This document shows positions 50,818-59,396 of a stretch of 64,000 bases of DNA, one piece after another. The stretch comes from Streptomyces shenzhenensis (GTDB lineage: Bacteria; Actinomycetota; Actinomycetes; Streptomycetales; Streptomycetaceae), in contig NZ_PENI01000019.1 in NCBI RefSeq assembly GCF_003688995.1, positions 117,123 to 181,122 of the forward strand. Reading direction: 5' to 3'. Both the position numbers and the translations under genes were made by a program. How positions within the stretch are numbered: the first letter of the stretch is position 1; the number at the start of each line of letters is the position of its first letter. A model generated the notes under the pieces. It was not told the origin of the DNA. It made no database searches and saw only the letters and a program-made list of their open reading frames with translations.

Positions 50818-51546
50818 CTACCCAGGGATCCGGCGATGAATGTCCTCGAGCAGGTCCCCCATCGCCATGTGGAAGATCTCGGCCTGATGTTCGCCGATGA
50901 AGGAGGTGTGCCCGAACACCTCCAGGACGACCATGCCGTGCAGGTGGCCCCATGCGCCGAGGAGGAGAGCGCCCGCAGGCGGCGGCAGGGTTTCCGGGCC
51001 GTGCGGAAACAGGGGTTCCAGATGCGCCTGGAGAGCCGGCGAGAGCCCCCGGGTGTCGGCGGCGGCCATTTGCGCCGTGGTGAACCCGTCGAACATCTCG
51101 CGCTGGAATATCTCGCAGATCCGGTGCATCGCCCGGGTGGTCGAGCCCTGGTGGGGTGCCGCGTAATAGCGCAGCGGCGCTCCGTACAGCAGCTGGAATC
51201 GCTCGACGTGGGTGGTGGCCCATCGGCGATAACCCTCGGCGGCGGCCATGAACCGCTGCGCGGCCGGCTCGTCCGCCGCTGTGTCGGCGGCCGCCGTCAC
51301 GGCATCGGCCAGATCGTCGTACGCCTTGGTGACGAGAACTGTGACGAGGGCGTCCCGGTTCGGAAAGTAGTGGTAGAGCCCCTGGACCGTCATGCCGAGG
51401 TTGCGGGCGACCCCTCTCAGGGACAGAGCGTGCGGCCCGTGCTCGGCGATATAACTCTCGGCGGCCTCCACGGTCTCCTGGACGGCGACGGCCCGGCGTC
51501 GCTGGCGCAGGGAGGTCACGGCCGTCGTATACGCGTCTGCGGACAT
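50818..51546 (-). CDS. TetR-family repressor
   Basis: A 242-residue TetR regulator with N-terminal HTH (ETVEAAESYIAEHGPHALSL, then RGVARNLGMTVQGLYHYFPNRDALV) and a C-terminal ligand domain of the TetR_C_13/WHG type (ATTHVERFQLLYGAPLRYYA). It is divergent from the MMPL exporter gene across 248 bp that contain a perfect 14-bp palindrome, so it probably represses the exporter and itself. The inducing ligand is unknown. Confidence 0.93.
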   Translation of the reverse strand: MSADAYTTAVTSLRQRRRAVAVQETVEAAESYIAEHGPHALSLRGVARNLGMTVQGLYHYFPNRDALVTVLVTKAYDDLADAVTAAADTAADEPAAQRFMAAAEGYRRWATTHVERFQLLYGAPLRYYAAPHQGSTTRAMHRICEIFQREMFDGFTTAQMAAADTRGLSPALQAHLEPLFPHGPETLPPPAGALLLGAWGHLHGMVVLEVFGHTSFIGEHQAEIFHMAMGDLLEDIHRRIPG

Positions 51547-51607
51547 GCGGCGATCCTACGACGGCCGATCCGACGGGACATCAGAAAACGAGAGCGAGGA
51601 GAAATCC

Positions 51608-51621
51608 CTGACAGGTGTCAG
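51608..51621. promoter_or_regulatory. TetR operator candidate
   Basis: CTGACAGGTGTCAG is an inverted repeat (CTGACA and TGTCAG around GG), 62 bp upstream of the tetR start and 174 bp before the MMPL start. Position and size suit a TetR dimer. Confidence 0.65.
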
Positions 51622-51686
51622 GTAAATCTCCTACTGCTCAAACACCGGCTGTCTCACTAGCGTCGTTCGCGGCGACGAAGAGCGCG

Positions 51687-51729
51687 GCGCCGCACCCCTT
51701 CTGACGGGGTGAAAGGAGCGCTGCGGCGC
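51687..51729 (+). other. Stem-loop in the probable leader of the MMPL gene
   Basis: Outer arms GCGCCGCA (51687-51694) and TGCGGCGC (51722-51729) enclose an inner stem CACCCC (51693-51698) with GGGGTG (51706-51711) around TTCTGAC; the two share C and A, so they are alternatives or nested with adjustment. It resembles nearby terminators and could be an attenuator or a terminator for a missing upstream gene. Confidence 0.4.
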
Positions 51730-51794
51730 ATCGATCCGGCCCCTGCCCGGCCGGCCCCCTCGCCTATCGCAGAACGCATTGAAGGAGATCACCC

Positions 51795-54035
51795 GTGTTC
51801 GAACGTATAGCCGAATTGGCGATTCGCCGATCCCGGCTGGTGCTGGTCGTCGCCGTCCTGGCCGTGGCTCTCATGGGCGCGGTAGGTGCGGGCGCCTTCG
51901 ACAAGTTGAAGGGGGGCGGCTTCGACGACCCCGCCTCCCCCTCCACCCGGGCAGCGGAGGTCATCGACGAGAAGTTCGGCGGTGAGACGAACCTGGTCCT
52001 GCTGGTCCGTTCCCCCGACGGCCGCATCGACACCCCCGCCGCCCGCGCGAGCGGCCAGGCCCTGGTGGCCGACCTCAAGAAGGACGAGCGGCTCAGCAAC
52101 GTCGTCTCGTTCTGGGAGACGGACAGCCCCGACCTGCGCTCCGAGGACGGCCGCGAGGCCATGGTGCTCACCCACGTGCGAGGCGACACCACGGAGCAGC
52201 GGGAGAACTCCGTCGAGGTCCTCGACACCTACACCGGCACCTACAAGAACACCCTCACCGTCCAGGCCGGAGGAGGCGCCGCCGTAGGTGCCGAGCTGTC
52301 GAACCAGGTGGTCGAGGATCTGATCCTCGCCGAAGCGATCGCCATACCGCTGACCCTGGTACTGCTCCTGATCGTCTTCGGCAGCGTGGTCGCGGCCCTG
52401 CTGCCGCTGGTCATCGCGATCATCGCGGTCATGGGCTCCTTCGCCCAGCTCTTCCTGTTCGGCAGCGTCACCGATGTCGCCGAGACCGCGACCAACCTCA
52501 CCACCGCCCTGGGCCTCGGACTGGGCATCGACTACGCCCTTCTGATGGTCAGCCGCTTCCGGGAGCAGCTCGCGGCCGGGGCGAGCGTGGACGACGCCGT
52601 CCGGCGCACGGTGCACACCGCGGGCCGCACCATCGCCTTCTCCGCCGCGACCGTCGCGGCAGCCCTGGCGGCGCTTCTGGTGTTCCCGCATTACTTCCTG
52701 CGCTCGATGGGCTTCACCGGAGTCGGCGTCGTCGCCATCGCCGCCTTCAGCACCCTGTTCGTGATGCCGGCCCTGCTGAAGGTCCTGGGCCACCGGGTCA
52801 ACAGCGGACGGCTGCCCTGGGCGAAGCGGCGGCGCTCCGCCGCCCGCACACCTCTGTGGGGACGACTGGCCCGCACCGTCATGCGGCGGCCCGTACTCAC
52901 GGCACTGCCCGTCCTCGCCGTGCTGCTGTTCGCGGCAGCCCCGCTGCTGGACATCACCTTCGGCACACCGGACGAACGCGTGCTGACCGAGAACGCCGAG
53001 AGCCGCCAGGTCTCGCAGGTGCTGCGAGAGAAGTTCGGCGGCAGCGAGGACTCGGCCCTCCACATCGCCATCGACCAGCCCGTGGACAAGGCCCCACTGG
53101 CGTCGTACGCGGGCCGGCTGTCCGCACTCAAGGGCGTCGAGCGTGTCGAGACCAGCACGGGCGTCTACACCGCGGGACAGTCCGCGGCGACCGGCCCGGC
53201 CAACTCCGCTCTCGGTCGGCCCGACGCACAGCGGATCAGCGTGGTGAGCAGCCTGACACCGAAGTCGGAAGCGGCCGAGAGCCTGGTCAAGCAGGTGCGC
53301 TCGGTCACCCCGCCCCCTGGGGCCCACCCTCTGGTCGGAGGGAACGACGCCGTACTCGTCGACGCCAAGGAATCCATCGCCGACAAGCTCCCCCTGGCCG
53401 TGGCCCTGATCGTCCTCACCACCTTCCTGCTGCTCTTCCTGTTCACCGGCAGCATCGTGCAACCGCTGCGCGCACTGCTCCTCAACCTGATCAGCCTGGC
53501 AGCCACCCTCGGCGTCATGACCTGGATCTTCCAGGACGGCAACCTCTCGTCCCTCCTCGGCTTCACCGCGCAGCCGATGGAGATGACGATGACCGTGCTG
53601 ATGTTCTGCATCGCCTTCGGCCTCTCGATGGACTACGAGGTCTTCGTCACCAGCCGGATCAAGGAACTCCACGACCACGGAGCCGACAACGAGACCGCCG
53701 TGGTCAACGGTCTCGGCCACACCGGGCGCATCGTCAGCGCGGCTGCTTTCCTGCTCGCGGTGAGCTTCTTCGCCTTCGGCACCGCGAAGATCAGCTTCAT
53801 GCAGATGTTCGGTCTCGGCAGCGGACTGGCCGTCCTCCTCGACGCCATCGCCGTCCGCGGCGTCCTCGTCCCCGCCGCGATGCGTCTGCTCGGCAGGACG
53901 GCCTGGTACGCGCCCGGCTTCCTGCGCAGGCTCCACACGCGGTACGGCCTCAGCGAAGGCGGCCCCGAGCCGACGTCCGCACCCGGACCTGTAACGGTGC
54001 CTCCGACACATATGAAGGACTCGACCGGGGTCTGA
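51795..54035 (+). CDS. MMPL/RND-family membrane transporter
   Basis: A 746-residue MMPL exporter with two symmetric halves, each with a large extracytoplasmic loop followed by about five membrane helices. First half: TM1 LVLVVAVLAVALMGAVGAGAF, helices from LILAEAIAIPLTLVLLLIVFG, and LGLGLGIDYALLMVSRFREQL with the Asp-Tyr pair of the proton relay. Second half: FCIAFGLSMDYEVFVTSRIKE repeats that motif. MMPL proteins export lipids or drugs by proton motive force. Probably GTG 51795 with AAGGAGA upstream. Control is likely by the divergent TetR gene; cargo unknown. Confidence 0.92.
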   Translation: MFERIAELAIRRSRLVLVVAVLAVALMGAVGAGAFDKLKGGGFDDPASPSTRAAEVIDEKFGGETNLVLLVRSPDGRIDTPAARASGQALVADLKKDERLSNVVSFWETDSPDLRSEDGREAMVLTHVRGDTTEQRENSVEVLDTYTGTYKNTLTVQAGGGAAVGAELSNQVVEDLILAEAIAIPLTLVLLLIVFGSVVAALLPLVIAIIAVMGSFAQLFLFGSVTDVAETATNLTTALGLGLGIDYALLMVSRFREQLAAGASVDDAVRRTVHTAGRTIAFSAATVAAALAALLVFPHYFLRSMGFTGVGVVAIAAFSTLFVMPALLKVLGHRVNSGRLPWAKRRRSAARTPLWGRLARTVMRRPVLTALPVLAVLLFAAAPLLDITFGTPDERVLTENAESRQVSQVLREKFGGSEDSALHIAIDQPVDKAPLASYAGRLSALKGVERVETSTGVYTAGQSAATGPANSALGRPDAQRISVVSSLTPKSEAAESLVKQVRSVTPPPGAHPLVGGNDAVLVDAKESIADKLPLAVALIVLTTFLLLFLFTGSIVQPLRALLLNLISLAATLGVMTWIFQDGNLSSLLGFTAQPMEMTMTVLMFCIAFGLSMDYEVFVTSRIKELHDHGADNETAVVNGLGHTGRIVSAAAFLLAVSFFAFGTAKISFMQMFGLGSGLAVLLDAIAVRGVLVPAAMRLLGRTAWYAPGFLRRLHTRYGLSEGGPEPTSAPGPVTVPPTHMKDSTGV

Positions 54036-54097
54036 CCAGGCGCCCGGCGTGCGGCAGTGCCCGCTCGACGGTCATGCGGTGAGCGATCGAGAAGCGC

Positions 54098-54140
54098 GCC
54101 GCACCCCGTCCGACCCGCGCCGGTCCGGACGGGGTGCGGC
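54098..54140. terminator. Hairpin terminator between MMPL and the small protein gene
   Basis: GCCGCACCCCGTCCG (54098-54112) and CGGACGGGGTGCGGC (54126-54140) are perfect 15-bp arms around a 13-nt loop. It lies between convergent genes and can serve both. Confidence 0.85.
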
Positions 54141-54150
54141 AGGGGGCCGG

Positions 54151-54366
54151 TCACTCGACTGCCGACCATGCCTTCGGGCCGCCGCCGCGCCATTCGATCA
54201 GGTTCGGGTCGTCGAGTGTCGTGTCGGTCTCGGGCAGGCCGGTCAGGCGCAGAAACTCGACCAGATCGAGCAGATGATACGCAGTGCCGACATACTTGCC
54301 ACGGATCGTGACTCGCCTGCCGCCGTCAGGGCTCGGCGGCTGCACGATCACCGGCGCGCCTTCCAT
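54151..54366 (-). CDS. Small conserved hypothetical protein
   Basis: A 71-residue protein from ATG 54366: EGAPVIVQPPSPDGGRRVTI, KYVGTAYHLLDLVEFLR, then LIEWRGGGPKAW. Codon use is typical of coding DNA, and short proteins of this kind occur in many streptomycetes as I recall. No function is known to me. It could start 13 codons earlier at 54405, but that segment looks non-conserved. Confidence 0.65.
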   Translation of the reverse strand: MEGAPVIVQPPSPDGGRRVTIRGKYVGTAYHLLDLVEFLRLTGLPETDTTLDDPNLIEWRGGGPKAWSAVE

Positions 54367-54509
54367 AGGTACTGAGTGCCCCCTTGCCGAGCCGCTCATG
54401 CCCACCCGCGCCCGGCGAACGCCGTCGGACAGAAGAAAAGCGGATATCGACCGCCCGACCGGGCCGGGCCGGGAGGAATGAACGGGGCGTTCCTGCCTAC
54501 TCGGGGGGA

Positions 54510-56270
54510 ATGGCTCGGTCCAATGACGAGGTCGCGGCGCTGTTCCAGGAGTACGCGGACCTGATCTCGATCACCGGCGGAGACGCCTACAAGGCGCGCG
54601 TCTACGAAAAGGCCGCGCGCGCGATCGGCGGCTACCACGCCGACGTGTCCACGCTCGACGCCAAGGGGCTGCGGGAGATCCCCGGGGTCGGCACGTCGAT
54701 CGCGGAGAAGGTCGCCGAGTACTTCCGCACCGGCAGCGTGTTCGCGGTCGACGAACTGCGCGCGAAGATCCCGGCCGGAGTCCGGCGGCTGACGGCTGTC
54801 CCGACGCTCGGCCCGAAGAAGGCGCTGGCCGTCTACGAGGAACTGGGCATCTCCTCGGTCGACGAGCTGGTCGACGCGATCCACGCCGAGAAGCTGCGCG
54901 ACCTGAAGGGCTTCGGGCCCAGGACGGAGGAGAACATCCTCCATGGCGTCGAGCTTCTGCGGTCCTCCGGCGACCGGGTCCTGCTCGACGTGGCCCTGGA
55001 CCTCGCCGACGACATCGTCGGGGAGCTGTCCCGGGTGACCGGCTGCCGCCGCTGCACCTACGCCGGCTCGCTGCGCCGGGTACGGGAGACGATCGGCGAC
55101 ATCGACGTCCTCGTCGCGGCCGAGAGGTCGGGGCCGCTGATGGACGCCTTCACCGGCCTGCCGTACGTCACCGAGGTCATCGCGCACGGCCCGGCGAAGA
55201 GCTCGGTACGCACCGGCAAGGGGCTGGCCGTCGATCTGCGGGTGGTGCCGCCGGATTCCTGGGGCGCGGCGCTGCAGTACTTCACCGGCTCGAAGGCACA
55301 CAACATCCGCACCCGGGAGCTGGCCGTGCACCAGGGCCTGAAGCTGTCCGAGTACGGCCTGTTCGACGTGGAGAGCGGGGAGAAGATCGTCTCCGAGACC
55401 GAGGAGGAGGTCTACGCCCGGCTCGGGCTGCCCTGGATCCCGCCGCCCCTGCGCGAGGACCGCGGGGAGATCGAGGCCGGGCTGCGCGACGAGCTGCCCG
55501 ACCTGGTGCGGGAGCCGGACCTCCGGGGCGATCTGCACACGCACACCGATCTGACCGACGGGCTCGCGCCGCTGGAGGAGATGGCGCAGGCGGCCGCCGA
55601 GCGCGGCTACGCCTATTACGCGATCACCGACCACGGTCCGAACCTGTACATGCAGCAGATGACCGAGGAACGGATGCTGGCCCAGCGCGAGCGGGTGCGG
55701 GAACTCGACGGCACGTACGGCAAGCGGGGCGGACGGGGCGGCATGCGGCTGCTGCACGGCGTGGAGCTGAACATCGGCCCGGACGGCGACGTCGACTGGC
55801 CCGCGGAGTTCCTGGCCGGCTTCGACGTGTGCGTGGCCTCGGTGCACTCGCACTTCAACCAGAGCCGCGCGGCGCTGACCCGGCGGCTCGTGCGGGCCTG
55901 CGAGAACCCGTACGTCAACATCATCGGCCACCCCACCACCCGTATCCTCGGCAAGCGGCCACCGATCGACGCCGACCTCGACGAGGTCTTCGCCGCGTGC
56001 GCGCGCACCGGCACGGCCCTGGAGATCAACTCCCATCCCGACCGGCTGGACCTGTGCGACGAGGACATCCTGCGGGCCCGGCGGCACGGAGTGAAGTTCG
56101 CCGTCGACAGCGACGCGCACTCCGTCCTCCACCTGGCCAACATGCGCTACGGCGTGGGCACGGCGCAGCGCGGCTGGCTCAGCCGGGACGACGTGCTCAA
56201 CACCTGGCCGGAGACCCGCCTGCGGCGCTTCCTGCGCAAGGGCCGGACCGGGCGGAGCGCCCGCGCCTGA
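54510..56270 (+). CDS. polX: PolX-type DNA polymerase/3'-5' exonuclease
   Basis: A 586-residue bacterial family X polymerase. Residues about 1-95 form the 8-kDa domain and HhH motifs (LREIPGVGTSIAEKVAEYF, LKGFGPRTEENIL). The nucleotidyltransferase core has YAGSLRRVRETIGDIDVLVAA with two metal Asp and GLAVDLRVVPPDSWGAALQYFTGS. The C-terminal PHP domain (from about residue 335: GDLHTHTDLTDG, ITDHGPNL, GVELNI, VHSHF, IIGHP, DSDAH) supplies Mn-dependent 3'-5' exonuclease and AP-endonuclease activity. All metal ligands are present. It works in base-excision and gap repair. ATG 54510 lies close behind a G-rich stretch. Confidence 0.95.
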   Translation: MARSNDEVAALFQEYADLISITGGDAYKARVYEKAARAIGGYHADVSTLDAKGLREIPGVGTSIAEKVAEYFRTGSVFAVDELRAKIPAGVRRLTAVPTLGPKKALAVYEELGISSVDELVDAIHAEKLRDLKGFGPRTEENILHGVELLRSSGDRVLLDVALDLADDIVGELSRVTGCRRCTYAGSLRRVRETIGDIDVLVAAERSGPLMDAFTGLPYVTEVIAHGPAKSSVRTGKGLAVDLRVVPPDSWGAALQYFTGSKAHNIRTRELAVHQGLKLSEYGLFDVESGEKIVSETEEEVYARLGLPWIPPPLREDRGEIEAGLRDELPDLVREPDLRGDLHTHTDLTDGLAPLEEMAQAAAERGYAYYAITDHGPNLYMQQMTEERMLAQRERVRELDGTYGKRGGRGGMRLLHGVELNIGPDGDVDWPAEFLAGFDVCVASVHSHFNQSRAALTRRLVRACENPYVNIIGHPTTRILGKRPPIDADLDEVFAACARTGTALEINSHPDRLDLCDEDILRARRHGVKFAVDSDAHSVLHLANMRYGVGTAQRGWLSRDDVLNTWPETRLRRFLRKGRTGRSARA

Positions 56271-56299
56271 CCGGCGGGGCGAAGCGGTCCGGCGGGCGG

Positions 56300-57157
56300 T
56301 CAGGCCCGGTAGGCGGCCGTGGCGATCCGCACGAACGAGGGGATCAATGGGTTCGGGTCGCCCTCGTTCCAGGCCGCCACCACGGGGCTCGGCGCCATGT
56401 CGCTCAGCGGTACCACGACCAGTTCGCCGGGTGGCTCGTGGCCGAGCGCGAGCGGGGCCATCCCGACCGTGCCGTTCCACAGCACGGCTTGCAGGCACTC
56501 CTGGACGGCACGCACCACCGGGCCCTCGCGCGGCGCGCCGCCGTTCCAGTACGACTGCCAGACCGGGTCGGTGCCGTCCGGGAACCGGAACCAGCGCCGG
56601 CCGGCCAGGTCGGCCAGCCGCAGGCGGTCGCGGCGGGCCAGCGGATCGTCGGCGCGGAGCACCGCGCCCACCCGGTCGGCGCGCAGTTCGTGCACGGTCA
56701 GGCCGGTCTCGTCGAACGGTGCGCGGGTCAGCGCGATGTCGACCAGGCCGGCGCGCAGCCCGCAGGTCGGGTCGGTCAGGTCGGTGTCACGGATGCGGAC
56801 CTCGACACCCGGGTGCCGCCTGCGGTGGACGGCGGCCAGCCGGCGCGCGCCGGGGTCGGTGCTGTCGCCGAGGATGCCGACGGTGAGGGTGGCGGAACCG
56901 GCCGCAGCGGCCACGCGTACGCGTACCTGGTCGGCCCGGGCGAGCAGGGTACGCGCCTCCTCCAGCAGGGCCGTGCCGGCCGGGGTGAGGGTGACGCCGG
57001 CGGCGGAGCGGTGGAAGAGCGCGGCGCCGATCTCGGTCTCCAGTTGCCTGATCGCCCGGCTCAGCGGCGGCTGGCTCATGTGCAGCCGGACGGCGGCCCG
57101 ACCGAAGTGGAGTTCTTCGGCGACGGCCACGAAATAGCGCAGCGTGCGCAGCTCCAT
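56300..57157 (-). CDS. LysR-family regulator
   Basis: A 285-residue LysR regulator. The N-terminal HTH is LRTLRYFVAVAEELHFGRAA, then LHMSQPPLSRAIRQLETEIGAALFHRS, and the rest is a periplasmic-binding-protein-like effector domain (LTVGILGDSTDPG, VDIALTRAPFDETGL). It is divergent from the DoxX-like membrane protein, its probable target, across 149 bp. Effector unknown. Confidence 0.93.
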   Translation of the reverse strand: MELRTLRYFVAVAEELHFGRAAVRLHMSQPPLSRAIRQLETEIGAALFHRSAAGVTLTPAGTALLEEARTLLARADQVRVRVAAAAGSATLTVGILGDSTDPGARRLAAVHRRRHPGVEVRIRDTDLTDPTCGLRAGLVDIALTRAPFDETGLTVHELRADRVGAVLRADDPLARRDRLRLADLAGRRWFRFPDGTDPVWQSYWNGGAPREGPVVRAVQECLQAVLWNGTVGMAPLALGHEPPGELVVVPLSDMAPSPVVAAWNEGDPNPLIPSFVRIATAAYRA

Positions 57158-57306
57158 GACCTGCGACGTTACCCGTGGGGTATCGGCACCACCTAATCGG
57201 TCTTGGCCGACGGCGGGGTCCGGGCGGTGGAATCGGAGCATGACGGAACACCACCGGGCACCGTCTCGGGATCGGCGAGACCGTCCTGACAACCGACAAC
57301 CGACAG

Positions 57307-57681
57307 ATGGGAATCATGAACGTCGCGTATGGGATCGTCGCCGGCCTGCTCGCTCTCTTCTACCTGTACGGGGGCGGGATCAAGGTGATCCGGACCCGTG
57401 AGCGGCTCCAGCCGATGATGGCCTGGGTGGACCGCATGCCGATGCCGGCCGTCCGGGCCCTCGGGGTCCTCGAAGTGCTCGGCGCGATCGGGCTTGTCCT
57501 GCCGCCGCTGACCGGCATCGCACCCTGGCTGGCGCTGGCCGCGGCCATCGGTCTGGTGCTGCTGCAGGTCGGTGCGATCAGGGTCCACCTGCGCCGAGGC
57601 GACCGCCGGATCGCTCTGAACATCGCGCTCCTCGTCACCGCGGCACTCACCGGCTGGCTCGCCACGACATGGCTGTCCTAG
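57307..57681 (+). CDS. DoxX-like membrane protein
   Basis: A 124-residue protein with four predicted helices (AYGIVAGLLALFYLYGGGIK, ALGVLEVLGAIGLVLPPL, WLALAAAIGLVLLQVGAI, IALNIALLVTAALTGWLA), the DoxX fold. Such proteins are linked to redox balance or small-molecule stress. The start may be the ATG three codons further in (57316), which has GGGA before it. Control is probably by the divergent LysR gene. Confidence 0.85.
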   Translation: MGIMNVAYGIVAGLLALFYLYGGGIKVIRTRERLQPMMAWVDRMPMPAVRALGVLEVLGAIGLVLPPLTGIAPWLALAAAIGLVLLQVGAIRVHLRRGDRRIALNIALLVTAALTGWLATTWLS

Positions 57682-57700
57682 ACCGCGTCCGGGGTGCGGG

Positions 57701-58120
57701 TCAGCCGGCGACGAGCGTCACGTCCCGCCGCCCGGTGGCGTGGATGTACGGCAGCGGCAGGCCGCCGTGCGGGCGCAGTTCCATGACGGTGGCCTCGACG
57801 TGCGCCGCGCCGGGCGCGATCCGGACCGGCGTCACCTTGCCGGAGTTCGCCCAGCGGTGTGCGGCGCCGTCGCACCGCGCCCGGGTACCGCCGATGCCGT
57901 ACCGGACCGACGCGGACCCCTGGCTGATCGAGGCGGCGACGAACACCGGTCCGGTGGCTGCGCCGCACCGGTAGGTGCCGGTGAGCACGACGGTGCCGTC
58001 GGCGGCGACACGGCCGACGCGGTCGACGGTGACGCTCTCGTAGGGGGCGGCGGCAGCGGTCACCGGCGCGACCGCGGCGAGCAGCAGTGCGGCGGCGCCG
58101 AGAGCGGGGCGTACGAGCAT
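57701..58120 (-). CDS. Small secreted protein, DUF6299-like
   Basis: A 139-residue protein with a Sec signal peptide (ALGAAALLLAAVAPVTAAAA) and a mature beta-rich part: VTVDRVGRVAADGTVVLTGTYRC, then ISQGSASVRYGIGGTRARCDG with two cysteines that may form a disulfide, and PGAAHVEATVMELRPHGGLP. It resembles a small streptomycete family of unknown function. It is convergent with the DoxX gene. Confidence 0.7.
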   Translation of the reverse strand: MLVRPALGAAALLLAAVAPVTAAAAPYESVTVDRVGRVAADGTVVLTGTYRCGAATGPVFVAASISQGSASVRYGIGGTRARCDGAAHRWANSGKVTPVRIAPGAAHVEATVMELRPHGGLPLPYIHATGRRDVTLVAG

Positions 58121-58371
58121 GGAGTACCTACCGGAATCGTGGGGGTGGTGGGGGTCGTCTCAGGTGATACCGGGTGGCCGGGGCCCGGTCGATGACCGTC
58201 ACCCCATCGGTGGCGCGTCATGACTGTCGCGGAGCGGTCGGGGAGTTGTCCGCGTGTTGTCACACTTCGCGGCCGGCCGTTCCGGAGCGTTCACGGACGG
58301 CGCATGGTCTGGGTATGCCGGGTGGCACTCGGGCCGCCGGGCAGTCGTCATATCCGACGCGGAGGTCTGCC

Positions 58372-58545
58372 ATGTGTACCCAGCTCTCCCCGTGCCACGC
58401 CGACGGCACCCCGCACACCGTCGCCGCCCACCCCGAACAGGGCTGGAGCCTGCTGTGCGACGGCACGATCCACTTCGACGACACAGGCGAACTCCACCCC
58501 GACGGCAGCATCATCCCCCCACACCGCCTCACCCCAGCCGCATAA
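58372..58545 (+). CDS. Small conserved protein, DUF5999-like
   Basis: A 57-residue protein: CTQLSPCHADGTPHTVAAHP, then EQGWSLLCDGTIHFDDTGEL and PDGSIIPPHR. GGAGG lies six bases before ATG 58372. The three cysteines and His residues could bind metal. Proteins of this short family are common in streptomycetes; function unknown. The tandem repeat array begins 28 bases after the stop. Confidence 0.75.
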   Translation: MCTQLSPCHADGTPHTVAAHPEQGWSLLCDGTIHFDDTGELHPDGSIIPPHRLTPAA

Positions 58546-58573
58546 ACAAAGCCCCCCAAAGAAGCACCCCAAA

Positions 58574-58975
58574 GGGGCGCGAGGAACTGCGCGACAAGCC
58601 ACAACGCACCCGCAGACGAACAACGGCGACCAGCCAAAAATAGGGGCGCGGGGAACTGCGCGACCAGCCACGACGTCGCCGCAGACGAACAACGGCAGCA
58701 GCCCCCCAAGGGGCGCGAGGAACTGCGCGACAAGCCACAACGCGCCCGCAGACAAACGACGGCAACCAGCCCCCCAAAAAAGGGACGCGGGGAACTGCGC
58801 GACCAGCCACAACGCCGCCGCAGACGAACAACGGCAGCAGCCCCCCAAGGGGCGCGAGGAACTGCGCGACAAGCCACAACGCGCCCGCAGACAAACGACG
58901 GCAACCAGCCCCCAAAAAAGGGACGCGGGGAACTGCGCGACCAGCCACGACGCCGCCGCAGACGAACAACGACCC
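58574..58975. repeat. Six-copy intergenic tandem repeat of about 69 bp with two alternating types
   Basis: Units begin at 58574, 58643, 58710, 58782, 58849 and 58920. Each opens with GGGGCGCG or GGGACGCG, then GGAACTGCGCGA and a CCACAACG or CCACGACG stretch, and ends in CGCAGACGAACAACGGC or close to it. Odd units have GAGGAACTGCGCGACAAGCC, even units GGGGAACTGCGCGACCAGCC, so the real period is a dimer of about 139 bp. This short sequence is a common dispersed intergenic repeat of streptomycetes; the array is its local amplification. No coding function. Confidence 0.88.
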
Positions 58976-58997
58976 CCACCGCCAACCCAGCGGAGCG

Positions 58998-59396
58998 CTA
59001 CCCCAGGAGCGCAACCCCGTCGAGTTCCACCAAAGCCCGGTCGTCCCAGAGGCGTACGACCTCGACCACGGCCATCGCCGGATACGTCCACCCCGCCAAC
59101 CGCCGCCAGATACGGCCGAGTTCGGGGGCATGAGCGCGATACGCGGCGACATCGGTGGCGTACACGGTGACCCGGGCGAGATCGGCGGGGGTGGCACCGG
59201 CCGCGCGCAGGGCGGTGAGCAGATTGCCGAGCGCCCGCTCGAACTGCTCGGGCAGGGTGTCCCCGGTGACCTTGCCGTCGCCGTCGAGGGCGGTCTGGCC
59301 CGCCAGGAAGACCAGCCGGGTGCCGGTGGCGACCACGGCGTGGGAGAAGCCGACGGGCGGGGAGAGGTCGGGCGGGTTGATGCGCTCGGCCGTCAC
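58998..59396 (-). CDS. RidA-family protein
   Basis: A 132-residue Rid/YjgF/UK114 fold protein (FSHAVVATGTRLVFLAGQTALD, QFERALGNLLTALRAAGATP, LARVTVYATDVAAY). The Arg typical of RidA enamine deaminases (in the C-terminal VEVxR motif) appears as VVEVVRL. It starts with GTG 59396 inside the stop of the acyl-CoA dehydrogenase gene (GTGA overlap), so the two are co-translated. In a catabolic operon it may hydrolyse a reactive enamine or imine. Confidence 0.88.
   Translation of the reverse strand: MTAERINPPDLSPPVGFSHAVVATGTRLVFLAGQTALDGDGKVTGDTLPEQFERALGNLLTALRAAGATPADLARVTVYATDVAAYRAHAPELGRIWRRLAGWTYPAMAVVEVVRLWDDRALVELDGVALLG

Noticed and set aside
58574..58975. CRISPR array
   Set aside because: Repeat units are contiguous with conserved sequence throughout, there are no unique spacers, the period is 69 bp and no cas genes are near.
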